From CAZEKB01 sp964512225 (GTDB lineage: Bacteria; Myxococcota_A; UBA796; UBA9615): DNA of 64,000 bases. The DNA lies in contig CAZEKB010000015.1 in NCBI GenBank assembly GCA_964512225.1, forward strand, positions 15,907 through 79,906. Direction: 5' to 3'. Positions 44,522 through 53,784 of the stretch are shown here, piece by piece. The translations under genes and the position numbers were made by a program. The notes under the pieces are model-generated. The model saw nothing but the letters and a program-made list of their open reading frames with translations, was not told the DNA's origin and did no database searches. Positions within the stretch are counted from its first letter, which is position 1. Every line of letters begins with the position of its first letter.

Positions 44522-45178
44522 TCACAGTAGGGCCGAGCGCAGCCGCGACAACCAACGCCCCGTGGCGGCGGCGCGCGGATCGGCGGACGCGTGTCGATCG
44601 ACCACGGCCGCGAGGCCCCCCAGGACCGCGTCGAGCCGATCGTACCGTCCGGCCGCGCGCAGCAGCTCCTCCAGGATGCGCCGCCGGGGACCGAACCCGC
44701 GCGGCACCCCGGCCTCCCGACCGATGCGCTCGATCACGGGCGCCGACAGGAACACGCCGCACCGGGCCGCGCTGCAGAGGTGGTGCGCGATGGCCCGCAG
44801 GTCGGTCTCCGGGGCCGCGGGATCGGGGGGCGGGGGGCCGACCACGGGGACGGGGGACGGGGGCGTGTCCACGGCTTCGAGCGCGTCCGCCACCGCGCTC
44901 GCGACGGGCCGCTCGAGGTCGCGCAGGGCGCGGATGAACGCAGGCAGCCACGTCGCGGTCTCGGCCGTGGGGGCCTCCAGCTGCTCGGCGAGCGGGCGAC
45001 GGGCGCCGCCGTCGTCGTCCAGGAACACCCCCGCGTAGGGGAACACCCCGCGACCGAAGATCTCGTAGGCCTCGGCGGCGAGGTCGTCGTCGGAGCCGGG
45101 ATCCACCCCGCGCGCCTCGAGCAGCGCGCGCGCCGCGGGGCCGGGGCGACCCTCCAGGAGGTCGACGATGCCCTTCAT
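44522..45178 (-). CDS. TorD/DmsD-like molybdoenzyme chaperone
   Basis: A 218-aa helical protein resembling TorD-family chaperones, which bind folding molybdopterin oxidoreductases during cofactor insertion. The pattern YEIFGRGVFPYAGVFLDDDGG resembles the conserved EY-x-RLF / PPYESVYL region of the family. The rest is all-helical with few conserved residues, as usual. The strongest support is position: its ATG overlaps the TGA of the molybdopterin oxidoreductase gene (45175-45178). Confidence 0.72.
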   Translation of the reverse strand: MKGIVDLLEGRPGPAARALLEARGVDPGSDDDLAAEAYEIFGRGVFPYAGVFLDDDGGARRPLAEQLEAPTAETATWLPAFIRALRDLERPVASAVADALEAVDTPPSPVPVVGPPPPDPAAPETDLRAIAHHLCSAARCGVFLSAPVIERIGREAGVPRGFGPRRRILEELLRAAGRYDRLDAVLGGLAAVVDRHASADPRAAATGRWLSRLRSALL

Positions 45179-47988
45179 TCGGGGAGCTTGTAGGCCTCGC
45201 GCGTGGGCTTGAGCGGCCGCTTCAGCCAGTAGGGGCGGCGGGTGCCGTCGGGCGAATGCTCGGTGGCGGGCCGCGCCAGGGCCTTCCACTCGCGGAACAC
45301 CTCCATGGAGCGCTTCAGGTCCACGCGGACGTCCCCGTGGCGGTCGTCGGGCCCCGCCTTCGTCACCGCCAGCGCCTTCTGGTGCCAGCAGTGAGCACCC
45401 GACACCGGGTCGGGGTGCACGCCGTGGGTCAGGTTCTGGTGCACGCCCACGTCCGACCACCACACCCGCGACGTGTCGGGGTCGGTCGTCTCCCAGGGCC
45501 CGCCGCCCTTCTCCACGCGCAGCGACTTGTTCCGGTCGTCTCCCCCGAGCGTCACGAGGTTGGACATGCCCGCCCCGACGCCCTCGGCCTCCTTGAGCCG
45601 CCATCGGCCGGCGTGGTGCGATACGGCCACGATCCCGGGCTTGATCCCCTCGGTCACCCACACGGAGTCGACCATCTCCCCGGTCTCGGTGCGGATCTTG
45701 ACGAGATCACCGTCCTGCACGCCGATCCGACGCGCGTCTTCGGGGTGCATCCAGACCGGGTTCCGGTGGCTCAGTTCGTACAACCACTTCGCGTTCGCCG
45801 AGCGTGTGTGAATCAGCGTCGGCAAGCGGAAGTTCGGGAGCAGGAGCATCTCGCCCTTCGACCGATCGATCGCGTCCGGGGCCACGTGCGAAGGCAGCGG
45901 CCAGGGCACGGCGTACTCCTGCTCGGTCCACCCCCACGCGTGCAGGGTGGGGCTGAAGAACTCGAGCTTGCCCGAGGGCGTACCGAAGCCACGCACCGCC
46001 CCCGAGTCGTCCACGATCTCCTCGAACGGGCGGTACCGATCGTCGGACACCGCGAACGCGCCGTACTTCTGCATGTATTGCAGGGGCGTGAGCCCCTCCG
46101 TTTCGGCCGCTTCGGGCAGCCCCGGGACGGAGTTCTCGAAGATCCACCGGAAGTACTCGTGCACGGTGACGATCTCGCCGTCTCGGTACGGAGACAGGAA
46201 GTGCTCGCGGATCCCCAGCGCGCCGTCGGGGTCCATGCGCACCGACAGGTCGATCCACCACTCGGCCTCCTCCCAGACCTCGCCGGGGTTGGCCTCCCAG
46301 GTGCGACTCACCGTCCTGCCCGCGCGCTCCATCGAGACCCGCCGCACCGGCTGACGGAAGCCGATCCACTGCCCCGAGTGCGTCTCCACGGACATGAGGT
46401 CGTGCCGCTCGCCCGCGTGCCCCATGGGGAGCACGTAGTCCGCGAACCAGGCCGACTCGTTCCACGTGGGGGTGAGCGCCACGTGGCACTTGATCTTGTC
46501 CTCGTCCCGCAGCGCCTCCATCCACATGAAGCCGTCGGGGTTGATCCACAGCGGGTTGTAGACGCGGGTGAAGTACACGTCGACGTCGCCCCGGCCCTCC
46601 TCCAGGAAGTGCGGGAGGCAGAACGACATCTCGTAGAAGGCGAACGGCCACTCGACCGGGAGGTGCAGCTCGTTCCACGCGGTGAACGGCTCCGGCGTCG
46701 TATGCGGCCGGGGGACGAACTTGTTCCAGGAGTTCAGCGACGTGCCGCCCTCGGCCCCGACGGAGCCGGTGAGGACGTTGAGGAAGAAGAGCGACCGCGC
46801 GACCTGCCAGCCCCCGCGGTTGCCCATGGACGCGGCGCGCCAGTTGTGGGCGGCGACCCGGTTCCCCGCGACGGCGACGATGCGCGCCAGCTCCTCGATG
46901 CGGTCGACGGGGACCCGCGCCTCCGCGGCGGCGCGCTCGAACGTGAACCCCGCGTAGAGCGCGGCGAGCATGCGGTGGAAGTCGTCGAACACGGGACCGT
47001 CGGGGCGGGCGGCGGCCTCGGCGGCGATCTTGAGGACGGCCGGGTCCGTGGCGAAGGACGGCGCGGCCAGCACCGACTCCTTCCAGTTCACCCACCGCTC
47101 CACGAACGCCTTGTCGTAGAGGTCGTTCGCGATCAGGTGGTTGGCGACGGCGAGCAGGATCGTCGCCTCGCTGCCGGGCCAGGACGGGATCCACAAGTCC
47201 GACTTCGCCGCCGTGTTCGACAGGCGCGGGTCGAGCGTGACGATCTTCGCGCCCGCGCGCTGCGCCTCGATGATCCGCTGAGCGTGGGGGTTGAAGTAGT
47301 GCCCCGACTCGAGGTGGGCGCTGATCAGGATGATCGCCCGGGCGTGGGCGTAGTCGGGACTCGGCCGGTCGGCGCCGCTCCACATGAAGTAGCCCGCGCG
47401 GGAGGCCGCCGAGCAGATGTTCGTGTGGCTGTTGTGCCCGTCGACGCCCCAGGTCGTGATCACGCGGTTGGTGTAGTGGTCCTCTCCCGGGCGACCGACG
47501 TGATACATGATCCCGTCCCGCCGCTTCGCCCTGCTCGCGCGCATCTTCTCGGCGATCTCGTCGAGCGCCTCGTCCCAGGAGATCCGCTTCCAGCGACCTT
47601 CCCCCCGCGCCCCCACGCGCTTGAGCGGGTGGAGGATCCGCTCCGGGTCGTACATCTGGTTGTGGGTCGCGGGACCCTTCGCGCAGTTGCGGCCCCGGGA
47701 GCCGGGGTGGGCGGGGTTCCCTTCGAACTTGCGGACGTCGTGCGTCTTCTTGTCCACGTAGGCCAGGAGCCCGCACGCGGACTCGCAGTTGAAGCAGATC
47801 GTGGGCACCAGCGAGTAGCGCCGGGCCACCTTCTTGGGCCAGGCCTTGCTGTCCCACTCGACCCAGTCGTCCCACCGCTCGGGCGGGGGATACTGCGACA
47901 TGCGACCGTCCGGATGGACGACCGTGGTGAGGTCCGTGGGCGTCCCGTCGGCGTCCGAGTACCGGGGTTGTTCGATCATGGGCGGCAT
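45175..47988 (-). CDS. Molybdopterin oxidoreductase (DMSO-reductase superfamily)
   Basis: A 937-aa catalytic subunit. The N-terminal [4Fe-4S] motif has Cys65, Cys68, Cys72 and Cys102 (CFNCESAC, later RGRNCAKG). Molybdopterin-binding regions follow: IMYHVGRPGEDHYTN, VTLDPRLSNTA, and a C-terminal MHPEDARRIGVQDGDLVKI domain. The likely molybdenum/tungsten ligand is Cys in NICSAASR. No Tat signal is seen, so it may be cytoplasmic. No Fe-S (NrfC/DmsB type) or membrane subunit is next to it. ATG 47988 was chosen; a frame extends upstream but reads antisense to the Asp repeats. Possible substrates include formate, nitrate, arsenate and sulphur compounds; the sequence does not decide. Coupled to a TorD-like chaperone. 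Confidence 0.88.
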   Translation of the reverse strand: MPPMIEQPRYSDADGTPTDLTTVVHPDGRMSQYPPPERWDDWVEWDSKAWPKKVARRYSLVPTICFNCESACGLLAYVDKKTHDVRKFEGNPAHPGSRGRNCAKGPATHNQMYDPERILHPLKRVGARGEGRWKRISWDEALDEIAEKMRASRAKRRDGIMYHVGRPGEDHYTNRVITTWGVDGHNSHTNICSAASRAGYFMWSGADRPSPDYAHARAIILISAHLESGHYFNPHAQRIIEAQRAGAKIVTLDPRLSNTAAKSDLWIPSWPGSEATILLAVANHLIANDLYDKAFVERWVNWKESVLAAPSFATDPAVLKIAAEAAARPDGPVFDDFHRMLAALYAGFTFERAAAEARVPVDRIEELARIVAVAGNRVAAHNWRAASMGNRGGWQVARSLFFLNVLTGSVGAEGGTSLNSWNKFVPRPHTTPEPFTAWNELHLPVEWPFAFYEMSFCLPHFLEEGRGDVDVYFTRVYNPLWINPDGFMWMEALRDEDKIKCHVALTPTWNESAWFADYVLPMGHAGERHDLMSVETHSGQWIGFRQPVRRVSMERAGRTVSRTWEANPGEVWEEAEWWIDLSVRMDPDGALGIREHFLSPYRDGEIVTVHEYFRWIFENSVPGLPEAAETEGLTPLQYMQKYGAFAVSDDRYRPFEEIVDDSGAVRGFGTPSGKLEFFSPTLHAWGWTEQEYAVPWPLPSHVAPDAIDRSKGEMLLLPNFRLPTLIHTRSANAKWLYELSHRNPVWMHPEDARRIGVQDGDLVKIRTETGEMVDSVWVTEGIKPGIVAVSHHAGRWRLKEAEGVGAGMSNLVTLGGDDRNKSLRVEKGGGPWETTDPDTSRVWWSDVGVHQNLTHGVHPDPVSGAHCWHQKALAVTKAGPDDRHGDVRVDLKRSMEVFREWKALARPATEHSPDGTRRPYWLKRPLKPTREAYKLPE

Positions 47989-48055
47989 ATGACCATGAAC
48001 GGCCGCTACCCTGAGGGGCGGTGCGGTTTTTGCTTCGACCGGCATCGGAGGTTCC

Positions 48056-48982
48056 ATGTCCCGCTCAACGCTCGCTCTGCTCTCGGTCCTCGGCCTCGGC
48101 GCCCTCCTCGCTTGCCCTTCGCCCCGCGGTCCGGGCAACAGCCGCGACGACGACGACGACACCGACGACGACGACGCCACGGGGGACGACGACGACGCCA
48201 CCGACGACGACGACTCCTCCGGAGACGACGACGACGCCACCGACGACGACGACTTCACCACCGACGACGACGACGCCACCGACGACGACGACGCGGCCGC
48301 GAACCTGCCGGGGACCGTGGTCGGGCAGTACGTCTTCTCGTACTGGGTCGACATCCAGAACGGCGTCCCTGCTTGCGATCAGGTGATCGAGTTCACGGGC
48401 TCGACCCAGTTCTCGGCGGTCGTCCAGGGCTGCCAGCTCTGCCCGGGCAGCATGGCGTTCACGCCGGGGTCGTTCGTCGACGTGACCGACAACACCGTCG
48501 ATCCGGATCACTGCGCGCCCGGCTTCGTGACGGGCCTGGGGGTGGACTACGGCGATCAGCTCACCGACCCGACCCAGTACGGCGACTTCGCCGGGATCCT
48601 CGGACTCATGGGCTCGAACACGTTGGCCGCCTCCGGGATCGACCTGACGGTGCAGGGCGGGACGACCGCCGCCGAGCTCGAGGCCAAGTACGCCGACCTG
48701 GGCCTGGACTTCACGCACGCGGGCTTCGTCGACGCCGGTCCCACCACCCTCGCGGGCACCGCCGGGCTGAGCGCGATCTCGAACCCGCCGCCCCTCGCCC
48801 CGCAGGAGCAGTCGAACTTCCTCGCCGCCTGGGAGATCTTCAACAACCCCGCCGTGAACCCCTACGGCGGCTCGGGCATGCAGGGCGAGTACGGCGGGCA
48901 GGCCGTGTTCATCCTCACCCTGGGAGCGGGAGGGGCCGCCGACGGCGTGAGCTTCACCTTCACCACCACCGTCACCCCGTGA
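48056..48982 (+). CDS. Asp-linker lipoprotein, 308 aa
   Basis: A lipoprotein with lipobox LLAC. The next 60 residues are about seven Asp4-5 blocks separated by AT, AS, SG and similar pairs. The body (about 80-305) is beta-rich with two Cys pairs (CDQVIE, CQLCPG, CAPG) and no recognised family. GGAGG lies five to six bases before ATG 48056. First of three lipoproteins joined by 4-nt overlaps. It is divergent from the molybdopterin oxidoreductase by 67 bp. Confidence 0.75.
   Translation: MSRSTLALLSVLGLGALLACPSPRGPGNSRDDDDDTDDDDATGDDDDATDDDDSSGDDDDATDDDDFTTDDDDATDDDDAAANLPGTVVGQYVFSYWVDIQNGVPACDQVIEFTGSTQFSAVVQGCQLCPGSMAFTPGSFVDVTDNTVDPDHCAPGFVTGLGVDYGDQLTDPTQYGDFAGILGLMGSNTLAASGIDLTVQGGTTAAELEAKYADLGLDFTHAGFVDAGPTTLAGTAGLSAISNPPPLAPQEQSNFLAAWEIFNNPAVNPYGGSGMQGEYGGQAVFILTLGAGGAADGVSFTFTTTVTP
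48147..48292 (+). repeat. GAC-rich simple repeat encoding Asp blocks
   Basis: Runs of four or five GAC codons separated by GCC ACC-type spacers, about 146 bp. Similar shorter tracts are at about 1585-1660 (minus-strand gene), 3569-3597, 19030-19100, 41276-41330 (minus), 49058-49115, 50717-50790 and 62075-62100 (minus). Each is in frame within a secreted protein gene. Slippage at the DNA level could change linker length. Confidence 0.8.
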
Positions 48983-50637
48983 AGCGGGCGGGGGGCCTCC
49001 TCGTCGCGATCCTCGCCGCGGCCTGCCCATCCTCCGAGCCGGGGGAGGAGACGCCCGCGGACGACGACGACGCCACCGACGACGACGACGCCACCGACGA
49101 CGACGACGACGATCCCGGCTTCACGTTCCACCGGGACGCCGACGGCGACGGCTTCGGCGACCCGGAGACCACCACCACCGCGGAGGTGGACGAGCCGCCC
49201 GAGGGCTGGGTCCGGGACGACACGGACTGCGACGACACGGACCCGCACCTGTTCCCGTCGACGGACTACACCTCCGGCCTCCAGCGTCGATGCGCCGCGG
49301 TCCATCCCGGCGTCCAGGACACCTGGCACGAGGGGCGCGTGGAGCAGCCCTCCCACTTCGTCGATCGGGACATCGACGGCGCCTGCTACCTGTACTTCCG
49401 CGGGCACAGCACGCAGACGACGCACGCGATCGGCGTGATCCGCGACCCGCTCTGCACGGGGGAGTGGGAGCCGGTGGGGGCCGAGCCCGTGCTCGAGGCG
49501 CGCGCCCTCACCGAGTGGGACGGCCTGAACCTCTCCAACCCCACGGTGGTGTACGTGCCGACGTTCGCGCGGCCCTACTTCCTGTTCTTCCACGCCAAGG
49601 ACGGGTCCCGCCGGAAGATCGGGCTCGCCACCGCCGAAGATCCGCTCGGGCCGTTCGAGCGCGTGGACGGCGACGGGGCGCCCCTGCTCGTCCCGGTGCT
49701 GGACCTCGGGCCCGAAGCGACGGACCTCGACAGCCGGCAGGTGCATCACCCGATCGCCCACTACGACGGCGACCTGATCCGCCTCTGGTACACGGGCCGA
49801 TCGCTCGAAGGGACCGGCGCGTTCGCGACGCTCCACGCCACGTCGACGGACGGGACCACCTGGACGAAGCACGACGATCCCGCCACCGAGGCCTTCCCCG
49901 AGCCGGTGGTGGAGCCGAGCCCCGGGGCGTTCGACTCGGATCGCGTGACGGTCCCCGGGGTGCTCGCCAATACGTTCGACCCCGAGGGCGCCTACACGTG
50001 GGTGCACTGGTGGACCGGGGATCGGCTGGTCACCGGCGAGACCGTCCGCGCGCTCGGCACGGGCCGGGGCGGCGAGGCGAGGGTGGAGAAGTGCGACCTC
50101 AACCCGGTCCTCGAGCTCGCCGCCTACCCCGCGGCGGGGAGCGCGACCGTCGCCGGCCAGGGCCTGTTCTACGAGCCCGCGGCGGGCGACGGCGGCCCCG
50201 ACTTCGGCACGCTGCACGTGTACTACGGGGGCTCGGTGGCCCTCGACGCGAACGCCTGGGAGGGGGACGCCGAGTACGAGAACACCACCGGGACCGCGAC
50301 GTACGTGCTGCACGCGTTCAACGCCGCGCCCGCCGTCGCCGTGGACCCGATCGACCTCACCCTCGCGTCGCCGTTCGTGCTCACGGGGACCATCACGGAC
50401 CACGCCCCCGACACCGTGATCGTGGGCGTCGAGCTGGTCGAGCCGCGGGGGAGCTCGGCGGACGCCTGGGCGCTCGCGGACGTCGCCGCGGCCGACGACA
50501 CGCTGCTCGAGCCGCAGTCGACGTCGTGGTCGGTCGAGCTCGCACCGCCCGCGGGGACCTACGATCTGCTGGTGCGCGCCGAAGACGAAGCCTGCTCGCG
50601 GCGAACGGTCCGGCTCGGGGAGATCGTGATCCAATGA
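48979..50637 (+). CDS. Lipoprotein with GH43-like five-bladed propeller
   Basis: A 552-aa lipoprotein: lipobox AAAC, Asp4 linkers, then a short MopE-like metal-binding motif (RDADGDGFGDP, DCDDTDPHLFPS). A propeller like those of glycoside hydrolase family 43/62 follows: PTVVYVPTFARPYFLFFHA, KIGLATAEDPLGPF, RQVHHPIAHYDGDLIRLWYTG, and GLFYEPAA. A C-terminal immunoglobulin-like region ends it. Function: probably binds or cuts plant- or algal-type polysaccharide, inferred from fold only. GTG 48979 overlaps the previous stop and its stop overlaps the next ATG. Confidence 0.72.
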   Translation: MKRAGGLLVAILAAACPSSEPGEETPADDDDATDDDDATDDDDDDPGFTFHRDADGDGFGDPETTTTAEVDEPPEGWVRDDTDCDDTDPHLFPSTDYTSGLQRRCAAVHPGVQDTWHEGRVEQPSHFVDRDIDGACYLYFRGHSTQTTHAIGVIRDPLCTGEWEPVGAEPVLEARALTEWDGLNLSNPTVVYVPTFARPYFLFFHAKDGSRRKIGLATAEDPLGPFERVDGDGAPLLVPVLDLGPEATDLDSRQVHHPIAHYDGDLIRLWYTGRSLEGTGAFATLHATSTDGTTWTKHDDPATEAFPEPVVEPSPGAFDSDRVTVPGVLANTFDPEGAYTWVHWWTGDRLVTGETVRALGTGRGGEARVEKCDLNPVLELAAYPAAGSATVAGQGLFYEPAAGDGGPDFGTLHVYYGGSVALDANAWEGDAEYENTTGTATYVLHAFNAAPAVAVDPIDLTLASPFVLTGTITDHAPDTVIVGVELVEPRGSSADAWALADVAAADDTLLEPQSTSWSVELAPPAGTYDLLVRAEDEACSRRTVRLGEIVIQ

Positions 50638-52082
50638 AGCGCCCCGCGTACGTCCTCCTCGTCGCCCTCCTCGCGGCCTGTCCGACGCAGGAGGATCCCG
50701 GCTTCCCGCCCCCCGACGAGGACGACGACGACGCCGTGGACGACGACGACGCCGTGGACGACGACGACGCGGTCGACGACGACGACGTGTCCGCGATCCC
50801 GCCCACCTTCGTGCGCTTCGTCTCCCCCGAGGACGGCGACGAGCTCCGGTTCGACCAGGTCTTCGTGGTGGAGGCGGACGGGGACGCCCCCGGGCCGGTG
50901 GAGATCACGCTCGACGGCGAGGTGCTGGCCACGACCGCGATCGGCGTGGACACGGGCACCGCGAGCATCGACTTCGACACCGTCCCGTACCCCGACGGCG
51001 AGTACGACCTGCGCGCGGAGCTGACGCAGCACGAGCTCGACGACGAGATCACGATCGAGCTGGTCAACGGCGAGCTGCTGATCTACGAGCTCGAGCCCCT
51101 CGTCCTCGACGACTCGGACTACCCCTCCGTGCAGCTCGACGTGCCGGACGTCGCCGTGTCGATGCAGGTCCAGGTCGACTTCGTCCCCACCGCGGCCACG
51201 ACGTACGCCTTCGGGATCGTCCGCGAGCCGGGCGGTCTGTACGCGATCGGTGGCGTCCCGGAGCCGCGCTACCCGACGTCCGCGTCGGCGGCCCCGCCCT
51301 GGGCGGGCGGCGTGCCCAACCACCCCCACCGGACGTGGCCCACGGGGGAGCACACCTTCTGGCCGGTGGCCAACCCCGAGATGAACGGGGCGGAGGCGGT
51401 GATCACCGCGATCGTGAAGCGGGCGTTCGAGGAGCCGGAGACCGGGACGCTCGACGTGGACCTCTACTTCGCCCAGGGATCGGGCCTCACCGCCGCCACG
51501 GCCCCGACGCACCCCGGGTGCGGCGCCTTCGTGGGCCACCTCGATGCGATCCTCCAGCAGGCGGGCATCACACTGGGGATCCTCCGCTTCTACGACGTGC
51601 CCGGCTCCGGCTTCGCGGTCGTCGACTCCCACGCCGAGTTCCTGGACCTGCTCGCGTCGGGCAACCCCGGCAGCGACCGCACGCTCGACCTCTTCTTCGT
51701 GCACGACATCGACCTCAACGCGGGCGGGAACATCAACGTGCTGGGGGTGGCCGCGCACCGTCCGGGGCCCGCGCTCCGGCACGCGACCCTGCAGTCGGGG
51801 GTGGCGGTGGAGACGCAGCGCATCCTCGGGGGCGAAGAGGATCTCGCGGCGCACACGGCGGCGCACGAGATCGGCCACTTCCTCGGTCTCATGCACACGT
51901 CGCAGGTCGGCGGCGAGGAGCACGACAACCTCGACGACACCGTCGAGTCCTGCAACGCGAGCAGCTGCTGGGCCACGAACCTGATGGACCCGCTGCTCGA
52001 TCCGTCGGGGCCGAACGACGACATCACCCCGAACCAGCGGTTCGTTCTGCTTCGGCATCCGCTGGTCCGGCTCTCCGATTGA
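50634..52082 (+). CDS. Lipoprotein metalloprotease (metzincin) with Asp linkers
   Basis: A 482-aa lipoprotein: lipobox LAAC, four Asp4 blocks, then an Ig-like domain (about 55-145; VSPEDGDELRF, DGEYDLRAEL) of the type that starts FVSPEDG. The protease domain contains HEIGHFLGLMH at 411-421, with Met-turn candidate NLMDP further on. Two Cys (SCNASSC) lie between them. The protein therefore looks like an active surface protease. The ATG overlaps the stop of the GH43-like gene. Third gene of the coupled lipoprotein set. Confidence 0.84.
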   Translation: MKRPAYVLLVALLAACPTQEDPGFPPPDEDDDDAVDDDDAVDDDDAVDDDDVSAIPPTFVRFVSPEDGDELRFDQVFVVEADGDAPGPVEITLDGEVLATTAIGVDTGTASIDFDTVPYPDGEYDLRAELTQHELDDEITIELVNGELLIYELEPLVLDDSDYPSVQLDVPDVAVSMQVQVDFVPTAATTYAFGIVREPGGLYAIGGVPEPRYPTSASAAPPWAGGVPNHPHRTWPTGEHTFWPVANPEMNGAEAVITAIVKRAFEEPETGTLDVDLYFAQGSGLTAATAPTHPGCGAFVGHLDAILQQAGITLGILRFYDVPGSGFAVVDSHAEFLDLLASGNPGSDRTLDLFFVHDIDLNAGGNINVLGVAAHRPGPALRHATLQSGVAVETQRILGGEEDLAAHTAAHEIGHFLGLMHTSQVGGEEHDNLDDTVESCNASSCWATNLMDPLLDPSGPNDDITPNQRFVLLRHPLVRLSD

Positions 52083-52115
52083 TGCTAGGTACGCGTCGCC
52101 CGTAGGAGAGCCGAC

Positions 52116-53765
52116 GTGTCCGAGACCCCGCTACCGACCGCCAAGACCAAAGAGCGCACCCGCAACGAGGTGCCGGAATCGGTGGACGTCGCCATCGTGG
52201 GGGCGGGGACGGGCGGCCTGATGGCGGGCGCCTACCTCGCCAAGGCCGGGCTGAAGGTCGCGCTCTTCGACCCCCACTACGTCGCGGGCGGGTGCTCCAC
52301 GCAGTTCCACCGCACGATCGTCGGGGGCGGCGTCTACCGATTCGACGTCGGCCTGCACTACATCGGCGAGGCGGGCCCGGACGACTACATGGGCCGGATG
52401 CTCTCGGACGTGGGCGTGCACCAGGAGTTCGAGCAGCTCGACCCCGACGGGTACGACACGTTCGTCTTCCCCGACTTCCGCTTCCGCATGCCCAACGACC
52501 TCGGCCTCTACCGGGACCGGCTCGTGGAGATGTTCCCGGAGGAGACCCGGGGCATCGACAAGTGGCTGTCCTTCTGCAGGCAGGCGGAGCAGGCCCGGTA
52601 CATGGTCACGCCCCACGGCGGGAACATGCCCCTGAGCGTCCTGCTGCAGATCCCGTTCAAGGCGCCCGCCCTGATCTGGCGCAAGAACTCGACGCTCAAG
52701 TCGATGCTGAACGCCTGCACCAAGAACATCCGACTCCAGGCGGTCCTGGCGGCCCAGCAGGGCGACTACGGGCTGCCCCCGGGCGAAGCCAGCGCCATCT
52801 TCCACGCGGGCTGCATCTCCCACTTCCGCAAGGGCGCCTTCTATCCGAAGGGCGGCGGACAGGCGATCAGCGACAAGCTCGCGGACTCCATCGAGGCGAA
52901 CGGCGGCACGATCCACCTCAAGCGGGGCATCGAGAAGATCCTCGTGGAGAGCGGCCGCGCAGTCGGCGTCCGCACCGAAGCGAAGCGCGGCGAGCAGCAG
53001 ACCGTGCGGGCGAAGGCGGTGCTGTCCAACGCGGACATCCAGCGCACCATGCTGGAGCTGGTGGGGCCCGAGCACCTGCCCAAGAAGCTCGTGAAGCGAG
53101 TGGAGGGGTTCCACTACCCGTCGGCCATCTTCATGACCTTCCTGGGCATCGAAGGCGACCTGCGCGAGCTCGGCATGGAGAAGACGAACTACTGGCAGTT
53201 CGACGGGTACGACATCGACCACATGTACGAGCTCGGGCGTCGCGACGGGCCGCACCCGCTGCGCGGCTCGTACATCACGTCGGCGTCGCTCAAGGACCCG
53301 ACGTCGGACTGGCACGCGCCCGAGGGCATGCAGACGCTCGAGGCGATGGCGCTCGTGCCGGGCGAGCCCGAGGACTGGGGCACGTCGCGGGACACGATCG
53401 ACAAGCGCAAGTACCGCAAGCAGTCGCAGTACAGCGAGCTCAAGGAGCAGCTGCAGCAGGACCTGATCGACCGCGCGGAGGGGCTGTTCCCGGGCGTCGC
53501 GGACAAGATCGTGTTCAAGGAGTCGGCCACGCCGCTGAGCCACAGCCGGTACACGCGAGCCATCCCCGGGACGGGCTACGGCATCTCCAATACCCCTGGA
53601 CAATTCGCTGACAATCGGCCCGACGCGCGGAGCAAGCTGCGCGGCCTGTACCTGTGCGGGGCGTCGACGCGATCGGGTATGGGCATCATCGGCGCCTCCC
53701 TCTCCGGGCAGTACGCAGCCAAAGTTATTGCAAAGGATCTGGGCACCCCGTTGCGGACCGGCTGA
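52116..53765 (+). CDS. Phytoene-desaturase/retinol-saturase-like FAD oxidoreductase
   Basis: A 549-aa flavoprotein. The FAD motif VAIVGAGTGGLMAGAYLAKAG is near residue 27, then FDPHYVAGGCSTQF. The C-terminal family motif GLYLCGASTRSGMGIIGASL is near the end. It belongs with carotenoid isomerases/desaturases and retinol saturases; likely acts on a polyene or a lipid, and no other carotenoid genes are near. GTG 52116 has TAGGAGAG upstream. The last 60 codons use unusual AT-richer codons (near 53580-53610 and 53715-53745). It is followed by a 19-bp gap to the next lipoprotein. Confidence 0.86.
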   Translation: MSETPLPTAKTKERTRNEVPESVDVAIVGAGTGGLMAGAYLAKAGLKVALFDPHYVAGGCSTQFHRTIVGGGVYRFDVGLHYIGEAGPDDYMGRMLSDVGVHQEFEQLDPDGYDTFVFPDFRFRMPNDLGLYRDRLVEMFPEETRGIDKWLSFCRQAEQARYMVTPHGGNMPLSVLLQIPFKAPALIWRKNSTLKSMLNACTKNIRLQAVLAAQQGDYGLPPGEASAIFHAGCISHFRKGAFYPKGGGQAISDKLADSIEANGGTIHLKRGIEKILVESGRAVGVRTEAKRGEQQTVRAKAVLSNADIQRTMLELVGPEHLPKKLVKRVEGFHYPSAIFMTFLGIEGDLRELGMEKTNYWQFDGYDIDHMYELGRRDGPHPLRGSYITSASLKDPTSDWHAPEGMQTLEAMALVPGEPEDWGTSRDTIDKRKYRKQSQYSELKEQLQQDLIDRAEGLFPGVADKIVFKESATPLSHSRYTRAIPGTGYGISNTPGQFADNRPDARSKLRGLYLCGASTRSGMGIIGASLSGQYAAKVIAKDLGTPLRTG

Positions 53766-53784
53766 CCGGCGATATCCTCGGGCT

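Noticed and set aside
48147..48292. Possible CRISPR-like repeat array
   Set aside because: Units are triplet-based, in frame, with no unique spacers, and encode the Asp linker.
47989..48354. N-terminal Ser/Val extension of the molybdopterin oxidoreductase
   Set aside because: It is the antisense of the GAC repeats and of the lipoprotein gene, not a real signal sequence.
45256..50637. Open frame of almost 1800 codons that joins the antisense of the molybdopterin gene to the GH43-like gene
   Set aside because: Only the part from GTG 48979 has a signal peptide and domain sense; the rest is antisense shadow.
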